In this document: in pieces, positions 30,836 through 39,945 of the stretch
Numbering within the stretch: position 1 is the stretch's first letter
Layout of the letters: every line of letters begins with the position of its first letter
NCBI RefSeq assembly: GCF_001428805.1
Contig: NZ_LMIS01000001.1
Location: forward strand, 682,001 to 746,000
DNA length: 64,000 nt
Direction: 5' to 3'
Source: Aeromicrobium sp. Root236
GTDB lineage: Bacteria > Actinomycetota > Actinomycetes > Propionibacteriales > Nocardioidaceae
The notes under the pieces: model-generated
Told to the model about the DNA's origin: nothing
What the model saw: only the letters and a program-made list of their open reading frames with translations
Databases searched by the model: none
Program-made: the position numbers and the translations under genes

Positions 30836-32508
30836 CAGTTGACCTCTCCAGTGGTGCTGGGTCGGGCGGTTCGAGCGATCTCGGACACCTTGCGGCCCGA
30901 GATGCCCAGGTGCGCTGCGTCGAGACCCGACAGCTTGTGGCCCTGGCCGAAGAACTTCGTCCGTGCGAGCACCGACACCAAGGGCTTGGTGAACAAGAAC
31001 ACGACGACGATGTCGATCAGGGTCGTCAGACCGAGCGCGAATGCGAACCCGCGCACCACGCCGATGCCGAAGTAGTAGAGGGTCAGCGCGGCCATGATCG
31101 ACACGGCGTCGGCGGCCAGGATCGTGCTCCTCGCGCGCGCCCAGCCGGCCTCCACCGCGAGGCGCAGCGACTTGCCGTCGCGCACCTCGTCGCGGATGCG
31201 CTCGAAGAACACGATGAACGAGTCTGCCGTGATGCCGATCGCGACGATCAGTCCGGCGATGCCGGGCAGCGTCAGGGTGAACCCGACGCCCTCACCGAGC
31301 AGCAGGACCAGCACGAACGTCAGTGCCGAGGCGACGAGCAGCGAACCGATGATCACCAGCCCGAGGCCGCGGTAGTAGAAGAGGCAGTAGACCACGACGA
31401 GGATCAGTCCGATGACGCCGGCGAGCAGGCCCGCGTGCAGCTGCGTGCCGGCCAGCGACGGGCCGATCTCCTCGCTGCCGTTGAGGCCGAATGTCAGGGG
31501 CAGCGCGCCGTACTTGAGCTGGTTGGCGAGCGCCTTGGCCGAGTTCGCGTCGAAGTTGCCGGTGATCTCCGGCTTGCCGTTGGTGATGAGTCCGTTGGTC
31601 GTCGGTGCGCTGATGATCTCGCCGTCGAGCACCATGGCGAACCGGCTGGCCTGCTCGTTGCCGTTGTTGGTCTGTTCGACGAGCGCCTTGTTGACCTTGG
31701 TGAAGATGTCCTTGCCGCTGCTCTTGAACTTGAGCTGGACCGACCAGTTGACCTGCTGCTGCTGCAGCTGGGGCGAAGCCGTCTTGACGTCCGTGCCGCG
31801 GATGATCGCGGGGCTGAGCACCTGCACCTCGCCGCTCGTCGGATCACACGTCACGAGCGGCCGGTCGGCCACGTCGTCGACCTTGAGACCCTTGGACACG
31901 CACTGGAATCCCTTGGCCTGCTCCTGCAACGCCGCTACGCCCGGCTGGAACTCCTTGGGGAGGCTCTGGACGCCGGTCGTCTCCGCCTTGAGCATCTGGT
32001 CAAGGGTCAGCTTCGACCAGTCGAGCTTGTCGATGATGTCCTGCTGCTTCGAGGTATCGGTCGGCTTGGCGGCGCTCGTCAGGTTGCCGGCCCACACGAG
32101 GCGGAACCGGAGCTGGGCCGTGCGGCCGACCTGGTCGACGATGTTGGCCCGCTTCTGGCCGGGGATCTCGATGATGATCTGGTCTTTGCCCTGCGTCGTG
32201 ACCTCGGCCTCGGTCACGCCGCTCGCATTGACGCGCTGGTCGATGATGTCGCGGGCCTGCTCGAGCTTGGGCTTGGTGATGCTGCCCGAGGTGGCCTTGG
32301 CCTGCAGCGTGATGCGCGTGCCGCCCTCGAGGTCGAGGCCGAGCTTGGGCTTCCAGGCGCTGTCGTCGCTCTTCTTGTTGTCGAGGTTGAGGAGCGCGAC
32401 GAGGCCGTAGAGCGCGACGATCGCGACGAGGAAGAGTGCAAGGGTGCGCTTGGGGCGAGGCAGGTTGCTGGCCGCCTTCGAGCCCCGGTTCCTGGGAGTG
32501 GTCGCCAT
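30835..32508 (-). CDS. secD: Protein translocase subunit SecD
   Basis: A 557-residue SecD. It has one N-terminal membrane helix, then GLDLEGGTRITLQA, a large periplasmic-type P1 domain and five C-terminal membrane segments with GEGVGFTLTLPGIAGLIVAIGITADSFIVFFERIRDE. The basic C-terminal tail is normal for the phylum. It overlaps yajC and secF by one base each, so expression is coupled. Confidence 0.97.
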   Translation of the reverse strand: MATTPRNRGSKAASNLPRPKRTLALFLVAIVALYGLVALLNLDNKKSDDSAWKPKLGLDLEGGTRITLQAKATSGSITKPKLEQARDIIDQRVNASGVTEAEVTTQGKDQIIIEIPGQKRANIVDQVGRTAQLRFRLVWAGNLTSAAKPTDTSKQQDIIDKLDWSKLTLDQMLKAETTGVQSLPKEFQPGVAALQEQAKGFQCVSKGLKVDDVADRPLVTCDPTSGEVQVLSPAIIRGTDVKTASPQLQQQQVNWSVQLKFKSSGKDIFTKVNKALVEQTNNGNEQASRFAMVLDGEIISAPTTNGLITNGKPEITGNFDANSAKALANQLKYGALPLTFGLNGSEEIGPSLAGTQLHAGLLAGVIGLILVVVYCLFYYRGLGLVIIGSLLVASALTFVLVLLLGEGVGFTLTLPGIAGLIVAIGITADSFIVFFERIRDEVRDGKSLRLAVEAGWARARSTILAADAVSIMAALTLYYFGIGVVRGFAFALGLTTLIDIVVVFLFTKPLVSVLARTKFFGQGHKLSGLDAAHLGISGRKVSEIARTARPSTTGEVN

Positions 32509-32801
32509 CAGTCCTCAGTGCTCGTTTCGGTCTCGGGAGTCTCAGCCGGGATGACCTGCGCGACGGCCTGGCGCTTGACGGTGATGACCGTGTTGACCGC
32601 GACCCGCAGCTCGATCGTGTCGTCGCCGACCGCCACGACGTCACCGAAGATGCCGCTGGCGATCATCACGCGCGCGCCGGGGGCGAGCTCACTCTGCACC
32701 TTGAGAAACCCCTGCTGGCGCGCCCGCGCCGGACGGAGCACCAGGAAGTAGAACCCGGCAATGAGGAGGATGAGGGGCAGGAGTACGCCCAGGTCTTTCA
32801 C
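32508..32801 (-). CDS. yajC: Preprotein translocase subunit YajC
   Basis: A 97-residue YajC with one N-terminal membrane helix (LLPLILLIAGFYFLVLRPARARQQG) and a small soluble domain (GARVMIASGIFGDVVAVGDDTIELRV). It associates with SecDF. The start is a GTG at 32801. It is the first gene of the yajC-secD-secF operon; about 230 bp separate it from ruvB. Confidence 0.95.
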   Translation of the reverse strand: MKDLGVLLPLILLIAGFYFLVLRPARARQQGFLKVQSELAPGARVMIASGIFGDVVAVGDDTIELRVAVNTVITVKRQAVAQVIPAETPETETSTED

Positions 32802-33030
32802 GCTTTGATGCTCCCGTACGAGATCGGAGATGCCCGCCGCCTGTGGACGGCTCGGCTGAGTGCCATGGGCCGCCGCGCAGTCTAGCGCCGGAGCCTCGGG
32901 AAGTTTAACCCCTCGCCGGAGCGTCCGTGACGTGGCTCATGCCAATGCCCCCTCGAAGAAGCAAAGGTAAGGCGGCATGGGCATGAGGTGTCCGCGTTTC
33001 ACTCGCTGCGCTCGCTCATGCTCTTGCGGG
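32802..33030 (-). other. Gap between ruvB and yajC holding a hairpin/micro-ORF element
   Basis: On the minus strand an 18-nt block (33002-33019, ATGAGCGAGCGCAGCGAG) identical to the one at 23962-23979 is followed by a hairpin at 32936-32987. The hairpin arms are CTCATGCC and GGCATGAG, extended by ATGCC/GGCAT. Within it a GTG frame at 32937-33002 encodes 21 residues ending MPMPPYLCFFEGALA. The rest of the gap, next to yajC, shows nothing clear. Confidence 0.5.
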
Positions 33031-34077
33031 TCACCGAGGGTCGTCGTCGAGCGGCAATTGGTCGAGCGCGGCGGGGACAGGGAGTCCCAAATGCCGCCAG
33101 GCACCGGGCGTGGCGACGCGTCCCCGTGGCGTGCGGGCGAGGAACCCCAGACGTACGAGGAACGGCTCGGCCAGCTCCTCGACCGTCTCGCGCTCCTCGC
33201 CGACGGCGACTGCGAGCGTCGAGACGCCGACCGGTCCCCCACCGAAGCTGCGGCACAGGGCCTCGAGCACCGCACGGTCGAGCCGGTCGAGCCCGAGCTC
33301 GTCGACCTCGTAGAGCGCCAGCGCGTCGCGGGCAACGGTGTGGTCGACGACTCCCCCGGCACGCACCTCGGCGAAGTCGCGGACGCGTCGCAGCAGGCGG
33401 TTGGCGATGCGTGGTGTGCCCCGCGACCTGGAGGCGATCTCGCGGCCGCCCTCATCGGTGACCTCGAGGTCGAGGAGGCCGGACGAACGGTCGACGATGC
33501 GGTGCAGCTCGTCGGCGCCGTAGTAGTCGAGCTGGGCGGTGAACCCGAAGCGGTCGCGCAGCGGGCTCGGCAGCAGCCCCGCGCGGGTCGTCGCGCCGAC
33601 GACGGTGAAGGGCGGGATCTCGAGCGGGATCGCGGTGGCACCCGGGCCCTTGCCCACGATGACGTCGACGCGGAAGTCCTCCATCGCCATGTAGAGCAGC
33701 TCCTCGGCGGGCCGGGACATGCGGTGGATCTCGTCGATGAACAGGACGTCGCCCTCGTTGACGCCCGACAGGATCGCGGCGAGGTCGCCGGCGTGCTGGA
33801 TCGCGGGCCCGCTGGTGATGCGCAGCGGCGCGGAGAGCTGGTGGGCGATGATCATGGCGATCGTGGTCTTGCCGAGCCCCGGAGGGCCCGAGAGCAGCAC
33901 GTGGTCGGGCGTACGACCGCGAGCCACGGCCGCCTCGAGCATCAACGAGAGCTGCTCTCGCACGCGCTCCTGGCCGATCAGCTCGTCGAGCGTGCGGGGG
34001 CGCAGTGCCGCCTCGAAGGCACGGTCCTCAGGACCGGCCTCGGCGACGATCGCCTCGAACTCCTCGCGCTCGTCCAT
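33031..34077 (-). CDS. ruvB: Holliday junction branch-migration helicase RuvB
   Basis: A 348-residue AAA+ motor. Walker A is GPPGLGKTT, Walker B FIDEIHRM, with [19 protein letters not shown] before it and the winged helix at the C terminus ([28 protein letters not shown]). With RuvA it drives branch migration. The ATG overlaps the ruvA stop by one base. It is under the SOS-type promoter upstream of ruvC. Confidence 0.97.
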   Translation of the reverse strand: MDEREEFEAIVAEAGPEDRAFEAALRPRTLDELIGQERVREQLSLMLEAAVARGRTPDHVLLSGPPGLGKTTIAMIIAHQLSAPLRITSGPAIQHAGDLAAILSGVNEGDVLFIDEIHRMSRPAEELLYMAMEDFRVDVIVGKGPGATAIPLEIPPFTVVGATTRAGLLPSPLRDRFGFTAQLDYYGADELHRIVDRSSGLLDLEVTDEGGREIASRSRGTPRIANRLLRRVRDFAEVRAGGVVDHTVARDALALYEVDELGLDRLDRAVLEALCRSFGGGPVGVSTLAVAVGEERETVEELAEPFLVRLGFLARTPRGRVATPGAWRHLGLPVPAALDQLPLDDDPR

Positions 34078-34667
34078 CAGCGGGCCTTCGAGAGGGTGCG
34101 CAGGGCGTCACGCAGCACCGTGGAGACGTCGGGGGTCGCACCGGGCTCGAGCTCAGCGGCGACCCGCTCCAGCGCCCCGTCGGCGTCGCGGGCCGACCAG
34201 CCGAGGCCCAGCAACGCCTCGTGCACCTGGTCGCGCCACGCGGGCGCTCCGCTGGCCGCGATCGTCGTGACGCCGACCCGGTCCTTGAGCTCGACGACGA
34301 TGCGCTCAGCGCCCTTGCGGCCGATGCCGGGCACCGAGGTCAGCGTGGCGAGGTCGCCCTGGCCGATCGCCTGTCGCAGCCGGTCGGGGTCGAGCACCGC
34401 GAGCATCGCCTGCGCGACCTTGGGGCCCACGCCGCTCGCGGTCTGCACGAGCTCGAACATGTCGCGCTCGTCGGTGCTGGCGAAGCCGAAGATCGTCAGC
34501 GAGTCCTCACGCACGACCATCGAGGTCGACAGCTGCACCTCGTGCCCGATGCGCAGCGACGCGATGGTGCTCGGCGTGCACATGACCTGCATGCCGACGC
34601 CACCGACGTCGATCACGGCCGAGGTCAGGGTGACGGCGGCGACCGGGCCGCGTACGTGAGCGATCAT
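34077..34667 (-). CDS. ruvA: Holliday junction DNA-binding protein RuvA
   Basis: A 196-residue RuvA. The N-terminal OB domain ([25 protein letters not shown]) is followed by tandem helix-hairpin-helix motifs ([19 protein letters not shown] and [19 protein letters not shown]), then a linker and the C-terminal domain III that contacts RuvB. Both ends overlap neighbours. Confidence 0.96.
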   Translation of the reverse strand: MIAHVRGPVAAVTLTSAVIDVGGVGMQVMCTPSTIASLRIGHEVQLSTSMVVREDSLTIFGFASTDERDMFELVQTASGVGPKVAQAMLAVLDPDRLRQAIGQGDLATLTSVPGIGRKGAERIVVELKDRVGVTTIAASGAPAWRDQVHEALLGLGWSARDADGALERVAAELEPGATPDVSTVLRDALRTLSKAR

Positions 34668-35182
34668 CGGACCGCAGCCTTGTCGACGGCGGCCTGGAGG
34701 CGGGTCTGCGCTCCCCCACGCCAGATGTGGCAGATCGCCAGCGCCAGGGCGTCGGCGGCGTCGGCGGGCGTCGGGGCCGAGGTGAGCCGCAGCAGGCGGG
34801 TCACCATCTGGGTGACCTGCGCCTTGTCGGCGCGTCCGCTGCCGGTCACCGCGGCCTTGACCTCACTCGGTGTGTGGAGCTGCACGGGGATGCCGTGCCG
34901 GGCCGCCACGACCATCGCGATGCCGCTGGCCTGCGCGGTGCCCATGACGGTGCGGACGTTGTGCTGGCTGAAGACGCGCTCGACGGCGACCACGTCGGGT
35001 CGGTGCTCGAGGATGCCGGCCTCGATCGCCTGCTCGAGCTGGTGGAGGCGCCGGGCGGTGTCGAGGTCGGCCGGCGTGCGGTAGACGCCCACGTGCACCA
35101 TCGTCAGGGCACGGCCGACGGAGCCGTCCACGACCCCCACGCCGCACCGGGTGAGCCCGGGATCGATGCCGAGAACCCTCAT
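34664..35182 (-). CDS. ruvC: Crossover junction endodeoxyribonuclease RuvC
   Basis: A 172-residue RuvC from the ATG at 35182 ([20 protein letters not shown]); an in-frame ATG five codons upstream at 35197 is also possible. Catalytic acids are in GIDPG, AVERVF and the [12 protein letters not shown] stretch. It resolves Holliday junctions cut after RuvAB migration. It leads ruvC-ruvA-ruvB, preceded by a LexA-type box. Confidence 0.95.
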   Translation of the reverse strand: MRVLGIDPGLTRCGVGVVDGSVGRALTMVHVGVYRTPADLDTARRLHQLEQAIEAGILEHRPDVVAVERVFSQHNVRTVMGTAQASGIAMVVAARHGIPVQLHTPSEVKAAVTGSGRADKAQVTQMVTRLLRLTSAPTPADAADALALAICHIWRGGAQTRLQAAVDKAAVR

Positions 35183-35198
35183 GGCCGCACCACGCATA

Positions 35199-35221
35199 CC
35201 GAACGCATGTTCGACAGCCTA
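35199..35221 (-). promoter_or_regulatory. LexA (SOS) box and -10 upstream of ruvC
   Basis: On the minus strand TCGAAC-ATGC-GTTCGG (35199-35214) matches the actinobacterial SOS consensus TCGAAC-N4-GTTCGA at 11 of 12 fixed positions. A -10-like TAGGCT lies just upstream (35216-35221), so bound LexA would cover the transcription start. This fits damage induction of ruvCAB. Confidence 0.8.
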
Positions 35222-35234
35222 GACGGCGTGCCCT

Positions 35235-35657
35235 TCAGCCTGTGGGCGACGCGCCGAGGGGCTCAGCCGCGCCGGGACGGCCGAGGCGGATCGCCTCGGC
35301 GATGTCGTGCATGCGTACGCCGGACGGGGTCCAGCCCTTGACGGACTCCGTGCGGACGTACGTGCGGCCGCGCAGCACCTCGATGGGCCAGCTGCCGCCG
35401 AGCAGCGCACGGACGACGAGCCACAGCGGCAGGAGGAGCAGGAGCAGCAGGATCTCCGCCAGCATCACCGCGAACATGATGACCAGGGGAAGCAGCACCA
35501 CCAGGAGGATGACGGTCAGGATCGCACTGATCGGACCGTCGCCGCCGGGGAACGAACCGAAGTCGGGCACATCAGGCACGTCGCGCACCTTGCGGCGCCA
35601 CGGCAGCCACCGACGGCGTACCCGCCAGGTCTGCCCGTCCGGGTCCTGGACCTTCAC
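35235..35657 (-). CDS. Hypothetical membrane protein
   Basis: A 140-residue protein with a basic N terminus (TWRVRRRWLPWRRKVRD), a long hydrophobic region of about 45 residues (two helices, SAILTVILLVVLLPLVIMFAVML and ILLLLLLLPLWLVVRALL) and a soluble C-terminal part (EVLRGRTYVRTESVKGW). Small proteins of this type occur near yebC/ruvC in related genomes, but the function is unknown. It starts 5 bp downstream of the yebC stop, so it is probably in that operon. Confidence 0.75.
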   Translation of the reverse strand: MKVQDPDGQTWRVRRRWLPWRRKVRDVPDVPDFGSFPGGDGPISAILTVILLVVLLPLVIMFAVMLAEILLLLLLLPLWLVVRALLGGSWPIEVLRGRTYVRTESVKGWTPSGVRMHDIAEAIRLGRPGAAEPLGASPTG

Positions 35658-35661
35658 GGGG

Positions 35662-36423
35662 CTACTGGACCTGTGCCATGACCTCGTCGGAGGCGTCGAA
35701 GTTGGCGAACACGTTCTGCACGTCGTCGCTGTCCTCGAGCGCGTCGATCAGACGCATGACCTTGGTCGCCGCGTCGACGTCGACCTCGACGGTCACCGTG
35801 GGCACGAACGACGCGTCGGCCGAGTCGTAGTCGAGCCCGGCCTCCTGCAGCGCCGTGCGTACGGCCACCAGGTCGGTCGCCTCGCAGATGACCTCGAACG
35901 AGCCGTCGAGGTCGTTGACCTCCTCGGCGCCTGCGTCGAGCACGGCCATCAGGACGTCGTCCTCGTTGGTCGGCCCGCCCTCCTGCTCCTGGGGCACCAT
36001 GATGACGCCCTTGCGGTGGAACATGTAGGACACCGAGCCCGGATCGGCCATCGTGCCGCCGTTGCGGGTCATCGCGGTACGCACTTCCATCGCGGCGCGG
36101 TTGCGGTTGTCGGTGAGGCACTCGACCAGCAGCGCGACGCCGCCGGGGGCGTAGCCCTCGTACATGATCGTGATGTAGTCGACCGCGTCGTCGCCGACGC
36201 CGCCGCCGCGCTTGATCGCACGGTCGATGTGGTCCTTGGGGACCGAGGACTTCTTGGCCTTCTGGATCGCGTCGTAGAGCGTCGGGTTGCCATCGGGGTC
36301 AGGCCCGCCGACCCGGGCGGCCACCTCGATGTTCTTGACCATCTTGGCGAACATCTTGCCGCGCTTGGCGTCGACGATGGCCTTCTTGTGCTTGGTCGTC
36401 GCCCACTTGGAGTGGCCTGACAT
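35662..36423 (-). CDS. yebC: YebC/TACO1-family regulatory protein
   Basis: A 253-residue YebC. It starts [27 protein letters not shown] and contains [20 protein letters not shown] and [19 protein letters not shown]. YebC proteins were first described as transcription factors; recent work links them to translation of proline runs. The yebC-ruvC neighbourhood is typical. It follows pdxT after 15 bp. Confidence 0.95.
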   Translation of the reverse strand: MSGHSKWATTKHKKAIVDAKRGKMFAKMVKNIEVAARVGGPDPDGNPTLYDAIQKAKKSSVPKDHIDRAIKRGGGVGDDAVDYITIMYEGYAPGGVALLVECLTDNRNRAAMEVRTAMTRNGGTMADPGSVSYMFHRKGVIMVPQEQEGGPTNEDDVLMAVLDAGAEEVNDLDGSFEVICEATDLVAVRTALQEAGLDYDSADASFVPTVTVEVDVDAATKVMRLIDALEDSDDVQNVFANFDASDEVMAQVQ

Positions 36424-36438
36424 GAGGGTGCCTTCTTT

Positions 36439-37038
36439 CTACGACTGCTTGACGAGGTCGACGAAGTAACGGTGGATGCGGTCGTCGCTCCCGACTTCGG
36501 GGTGGAACGACGTCGCCATCAGGTTGCCCTGCCGAACGGCCACGATTCTACCGGCGGCCTCGCCGGAAGGGATCGTCGCGAGGGTCTGCACCTCGGGGCC
36601 GAGCGTCTCGACCCAGGGTGCGCGGATGAACACGGCGTGCACGGGCTCGCCGAACCCGTCGAACGCGATGTCGCCTTCGAACGAGTCGACCTGGCGTCCG
36701 AACGCGTTGCGTCGCACCGTGATGTCGAGCCCGCCGAGCGTCTCCTGGCCGGCGATCCCGTCCTCGATGCGGTCCGCCAGCATGATCATGCCGGCGCAGG
36801 TGCCGAAGGCCGGCATGCCACCGCGGACGCGTTCGGCCAACGGTTCGAACAGGTCGAACGATCGCGCGAGCTTGTACATCGTGGTCGACTCCCCGCCCGG
36901 CAGCACGAGGGCGTCGCAGCGCTCGAGCTCCTCGGGGCGGCGCACGGTGAACGCCGGCACGCCGAGGTCGTCCAGGACGCGCAGGTGCTCGCGCACGTCG
37001 CCCTGCAGCGCGAACACGCCGATCGATGGGGAAGCCAC
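36439..37038 (-). CDS. pdxT: Pyridoxal 5'-phosphate synthase glutaminase subunit
   Basis: A 199-residue class I glutaminase: [20 protein letters not shown], the catalytic Cys in FGTCAGMIM, and the His/Glu pair in SFHPEV. It supplies ammonia to PdxS for PLP synthesis. The start is a GTG at 37038. In most actinobacteria pdxS is close to pdxT; here the two are about 7.5 kb apart, separated by the SipW island, whose last gene stops only 31 bp upstream of pdxT. Confidence 0.96.
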   Translation of the reverse strand: MASPSIGVFALQGDVREHLRVLDDLGVPAFTVRRPEELERCDALVLPGGESTTMYKLARSFDLFEPLAERVRGGMPAFGTCAGMIMLADRIEDGIAGQETLGGLDITVRRNAFGRQVDSFEGDIAFDGFGEPVHAVFIRAPWVETLGPEVQTLATIPSGEAAGRIVAVRQGNLMATSFHPEVGSDDRIHRYFVDLVKQS

Positions 37039-37069
37039 CGTACGAGCCTACCGGCGGCCAGATCGGCGC

Positions 37070-38083
37070 CTACGGGACCAGGGTGCAGTTGCGGTTGCTG
37101 CCGTTGCCCGAGAACGCGTACGTGAACGACGTCTTCTCCCCTGTCGGCGACGGGAAGATGCCGACCAGCGTCACGGTGCCGGCCTTGTTGTTGAGGTTCG
37201 TCGTCGACGTCCTGGTGCGCAACGAGCCGGCGAACGAGTCGACCTCGGTCTGACCGGCCGGTGTCGTGTAGGCGTAGCGGAACTCCCAGGTCGTCGGGCT
37301 GACCGGAGCCGTCCACGTGATCGTGAGACTGTTGCCGCTCGTGGTGCAGCCCGTGATCACGACGGCAGCCGCGCGGCTGAACGTCCCCGACAGGGCCGAG
37401 GCGCTGTCGGTGTAGTACGCCTGTGTCTGGGCTCCGCTGAAGACGCCGGTGACGCTGGTGCCGATGATCATCACCGCAGCCGCCGAGAATGCCTTGCGCG
37501 AACCGCCACCCTTGCTCTTCGAGCCCGGCGTACGCGGTCGGACGATCGTCAGCAGGACGACGCCCACCAGGAGGCCGCCGGCGAAGATGCCGATCGGGCC
37601 GGAGATGAACGACACGACGTAGCCGGCCTTGGGGATGTCGAACATCAGGCGCGGCGCGGACTTCACGACGTAGACGTCGTCGTCGGGCACGTTGTTGGCG
37701 TCGCCCTTGAGCACCAGTGACGCCTTGCTGCCGTTGTGGCTGACGTCGGTGACCCGGTGAGTCACCCGCACGCCCTTGTCGGTGAGGACCGTGACGACGT
37801 CGCCGACCTTGATGTCGCTGGCCGGCACCGTGCGCGAGATGCCCAGCGCGCCGGTGTCCACAGCAGGCGACATCGATCCGGACTCGAACACGATCGGCTT
37901 GATGTGGAACGCGATGGCCGCGACCCCGCTCAGGAGGCACAGGACCCCCAGAACCGCTCCGACGGTCAGCACGACCTCGCGAACGGCGCGCAGCGAGAAC
38001 ACCGCACGACGACGGCGCTGACGGCGCTCGGCTCGGGTCTCCGAATTCTGCACGTAGACGAGCCGCATGTTGGGCTCTTTCAT
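37070..38083 (-). CDS. SipW-like signal peptidase fused to an exported domain (fusion 2)
   Basis: A 337-residue protein. Membrane helix 1 (about 36-58) precedes an ER/SipW-type peptidase domain with the catalytic Ser70 (SGSMSP), His109 (VTHRV) and Asp128 (KGDAN). Helix 2 (about 155-181), a basic cytoplasmic loop (SKSKGGGSRK) and a third hydrophobic segment (about 199-218) follow. That segment reads like a SipW-type signal peptide (SGAQTQAYYTDSASALSG) and leads to an extracellular beta domain of about 110 residues ending in Cys. Peptidase and substrate-like part thus share one chain. It overlaps the camelysin-like gene upstream by one base (TAATG). Confidence 0.85.
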   Translation of the reverse strand: MKEPNMRLVYVQNSETRAERRQRRRRAVFSLRAVREVVLTVGAVLGVLCLLSGVAAIAFHIKPIVFESGSMSPAVDTGALGISRTVPASDIKVGDVVTVLTDKGVRVTHRVTDVSHNGSKASLVLKGDANNVPDDDVYVVKSAPRLMFDIPKAGYVVSFISGPIGIFAGGLLVGVVLLTIVRPRTPGSKSKGGGSRKAFSAAAVMIIGTSVTGVFSGAQTQAYYTDSASALSGTFSRAAAVVITGCTTSGNSLTITWTAPVSPTTWEFRYAYTTPAGQTEVDSFAGSLRTRTSTTNLNNKAGTVTLVGIFPSPTGEKTSFTYAFSGNGSNRNCTLVP

Positions 38084-38673
38084 TACGGGGCTCCGACCTG
38101 CTTCGCGGTGAACGCGAACGACGCCGTGGTCGACAAGCCCTGCCCGGTCGTCGCGCTGGTCGGGATCGAGGCACTGACGCAGAACGACTCATTCGCGCCC
38201 GCGGCCAGGGGCCGGTTGGCCGTGATGACCGGCGTGCCTGTGCCCAGCTTGTTGTTGAACGTCTCGGTGCCACCCGTGCAGGTGCCACCCGACACCGTGC
38301 CGCCCGGGACGACCCGGAAGACCAAGGTGGCGTTCAGTGTGCCTGGTGCCGTGCCGGTCGCGGTGTAGGTGAAGGCCAGGGAGCCGGCGTTCTGGACCGA
38401 GATGCTTGCCGCCTTGCTGTCACCGGGCTGCATGTTGAGCATCGTGAAGTCCGTGGTGAACGTGGCAGGGTTGTTGTCCTCTCCCGACAGCTTGATGTCG
38501 AGGTTGCCGGCCTTGAAGTTGCCGCCGGTCAGGGTCGCGGCGTCCTCCCAGTACGCCAAGGTGCCGACGGCGCCGAGCCCGAACACGACGCCGAGGCTGA
38601 GCACCGCGCGGACCGGCGTCGAGCGCAGTCCCCTCGCGGCACGGCGGAGTCGGGATGTGGAGTGCTTAGCCAT
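38083..38673 (-). CDS. SipW-dependent (TasA/camelysin-like) exported protein 2
   Basis: A 196-residue protein starting at the ATG at 38673 (MAKHSTSRLRRAARG) behind AGAGGGAG. The signal peptide has the SipW-cognate form: twin basic region, AVLSLGVVFGLGAVGTLAYWEDAATLTGGNF, with cleavage expected just before YW. The mature part is the camelysin/TasA beta-sandwich type (AGNLDIKL, NMQPGDSKAASISVQNAGSLAFTYT). In Bacillus such proteins form extracellular fibres. It lies directly upstream of a SipW fusion. Confidence 0.82.
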   Translation of the reverse strand: MAKHSTSRLRRAARGLRSTPVRAVLSLGVVFGLGAVGTLAYWEDAATLTGGNFKAGNLDIKLSGEDNNPATFTTDFTMLNMQPGDSKAASISVQNAGSLAFTYTATGTAPGTLNATLVFRVVPGGTVSGGTCTGGTETFNNKLGTGTPVITANRPLAAGANESFCVSASIPTSATTGQGLSTTASFAFTAKQVGAP

Positions 38674-39301
38674 GGGAGGCTCCCTCTGTGTGAGTGCGTC
38701 GTCGTGAGATGAGTGCGATACCGGTGCCGATGCAGATGGCGGCGAGTCCGGCAAGCCAGAGCGGGGCGGCGGCCCCCGTGTTCGGCAGCAGGCCGTTGCC
38801 GTCCTGGTCGCCTTCGCCCTCGCCCAGGACGGCCGAGGTCTGCTTGAGGTTGATGCGGAAGGCGAGGTCGCTCGAGAGCAGCTGCGTCTCGTTGGTCGAT
38901 GCCTCGTCGAACGCGACGGTGATCTTGACCGGGACGATCTGTTCGGGCTGGACGTCCGGGACGGTCAGGAGCCGGTGATCACCGGTGCTGGAGATGGTCG
39001 TGGCCTGGCTGCCGCTGGTGGCGGTCACGTGCAGGTCGCCCGACTCGATCAGCTCGCTGACCTGCTTGCCGAGGATGTCGACCGTCAGTCGAGCCGTGTC
39101 GCCGCCCTGGTTGCGTACGTAGAACGTCTCGGACTCGACGTCACCCGGCACCCAGACGAACGCGGGATCGAACAACGAGCCGCTGAGCGAGGAGGTGAAC
39201 GTGACGCCGTTGCGGCTGAGCCCGATCTCGTTGGCGGCGGAGGCCGGACCGCCGATGAGCACGATGCCGATGGCGAGCGCTAGGGCCATGAGGCGCTTCA
39301 T
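38666..39301 (-). CDS. LPNTG-anchored surface protein of the SipW island
   Basis: A 211-residue protein with an ordinary Sec signal peptide (MKRLMALALAIGIVLIGGPASAA), a beta-rich mature part like a DUF916/camelysin-type domain (VPGDVESETFYVRNQGGDTARLTV), and a full C-terminal sorting signal: LPNTG at 172-176, a hydrophobic helix (about 180-198) and SRRRTH. A sortase should link it to peptidoglycan. It overlaps the signal peptidase upstream by 4 bp and the camelysin-like gene downstream by 8 bp. It has no counterpart in module 1. Confidence 0.82.
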   Translation of the reverse strand: MKRLMALALAIGIVLIGGPASAANEIGLSRNGVTFTSSLSGSLFDPAFVWVPGDVESETFYVRNQGGDTARLTVDILGKQVSELIESGDLHVTATSGSQATTISSTGDHRLLTVPDVQPEQIVPVKITVAFDEASTNETQLLSSDLAFRINLKQTSAVLGEGEGDQDGNGLLPNTGAAAPLWLAGLAAICIGTGIALISRRRTHTEGASHG

Positions 39302-39852
39302 GCGGCGACCTCCGTCTTGCGGCGCGAGGCACGGGGCGGGCGGGTCTCAGTGGCGGCCGAGACCAGCATGAATGCGGCGTAGACGATCAGTGCGCCACCG
39401 GCCGAGACGACCAAGGTCTGGTGCTGGGACTTGTCGAGCAGCGTGTTGGCCCGGCCCAGGACCGGGACGGAGTACCAGAGCTTGCCGCGGATCTGTTCGG
39501 GCCGTACGAGGTCGGAGTCGGCCGCGTCATTGTCGTCGCCCTTGGTGATCAGGCGCGCGCTGCCGTCGGCAGCCACGGTCTTGCCGATGACCCGGTGCGA
39601 GGCGACGGCCGGCTTGCCGGTCTCGATCTGGAAGGTGATGACGTCTCCGATGTTGATCTCGTCCGGCGACGTGGGCTTCACGACGACGAGCGTTCCGGGC
39701 GGCAAGGACGATTTCATCGAGCCCGTCAGGATCGTGTACGGCGTTGCACCGCCGAGCCTCGGGATCAGGACACACACGGCGAGGACAGCAAGCATCGCGA
39801 AGATGACGAACCAGGAGACGACCTGGCCGATCCATCCGGCTGCGCTCTTCAT
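39298..39852 (-). CDS. SipW-like signal peptidase, PYTILT subtype, copy 2
   Basis: A 184-residue membrane peptidase from the ATG at 39852 (MKSAAGWIGQVVSWFVIFAML). The catalytic residues by family comparison are Ser45 (TGSMKS), His86 (ASHRV) and Asp106 (KGDDN), with helices at about 10-30 and 146-166. The His in place of Lys marks the ER/SipW branch of signal peptidase I. It is closely similar to the enzyme at 43023-43583 (shared GATPYTILT and PPGTLVVVKP). Confidence 0.87.
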   Translation of the reverse strand: MKSAAGWIGQVVSWFVIFAMLAVLAVCVLIPRLGGATPYTILTGSMKSSLPPGTLVVVKPTSPDEINIGDVITFQIETGKPAVASHRVIGKTVAADGSARLITKGDDNDAADSDLVRPEQIRGKLWYSVPVLGRANTLLDKSQHQTLVVSAGGALIVYAAFMLVSAATETRPPRASRRKTEVAA

Positions 39853-39945
39853 GCTTCCCCGCTTCGCATCGTGTCGTGGTGTCCGTGGCGTTGGGGTGCC
39901 GGCTCGGGCCGGCACCCCTGCCAGGGAGGGATACCTACGTGTCGA

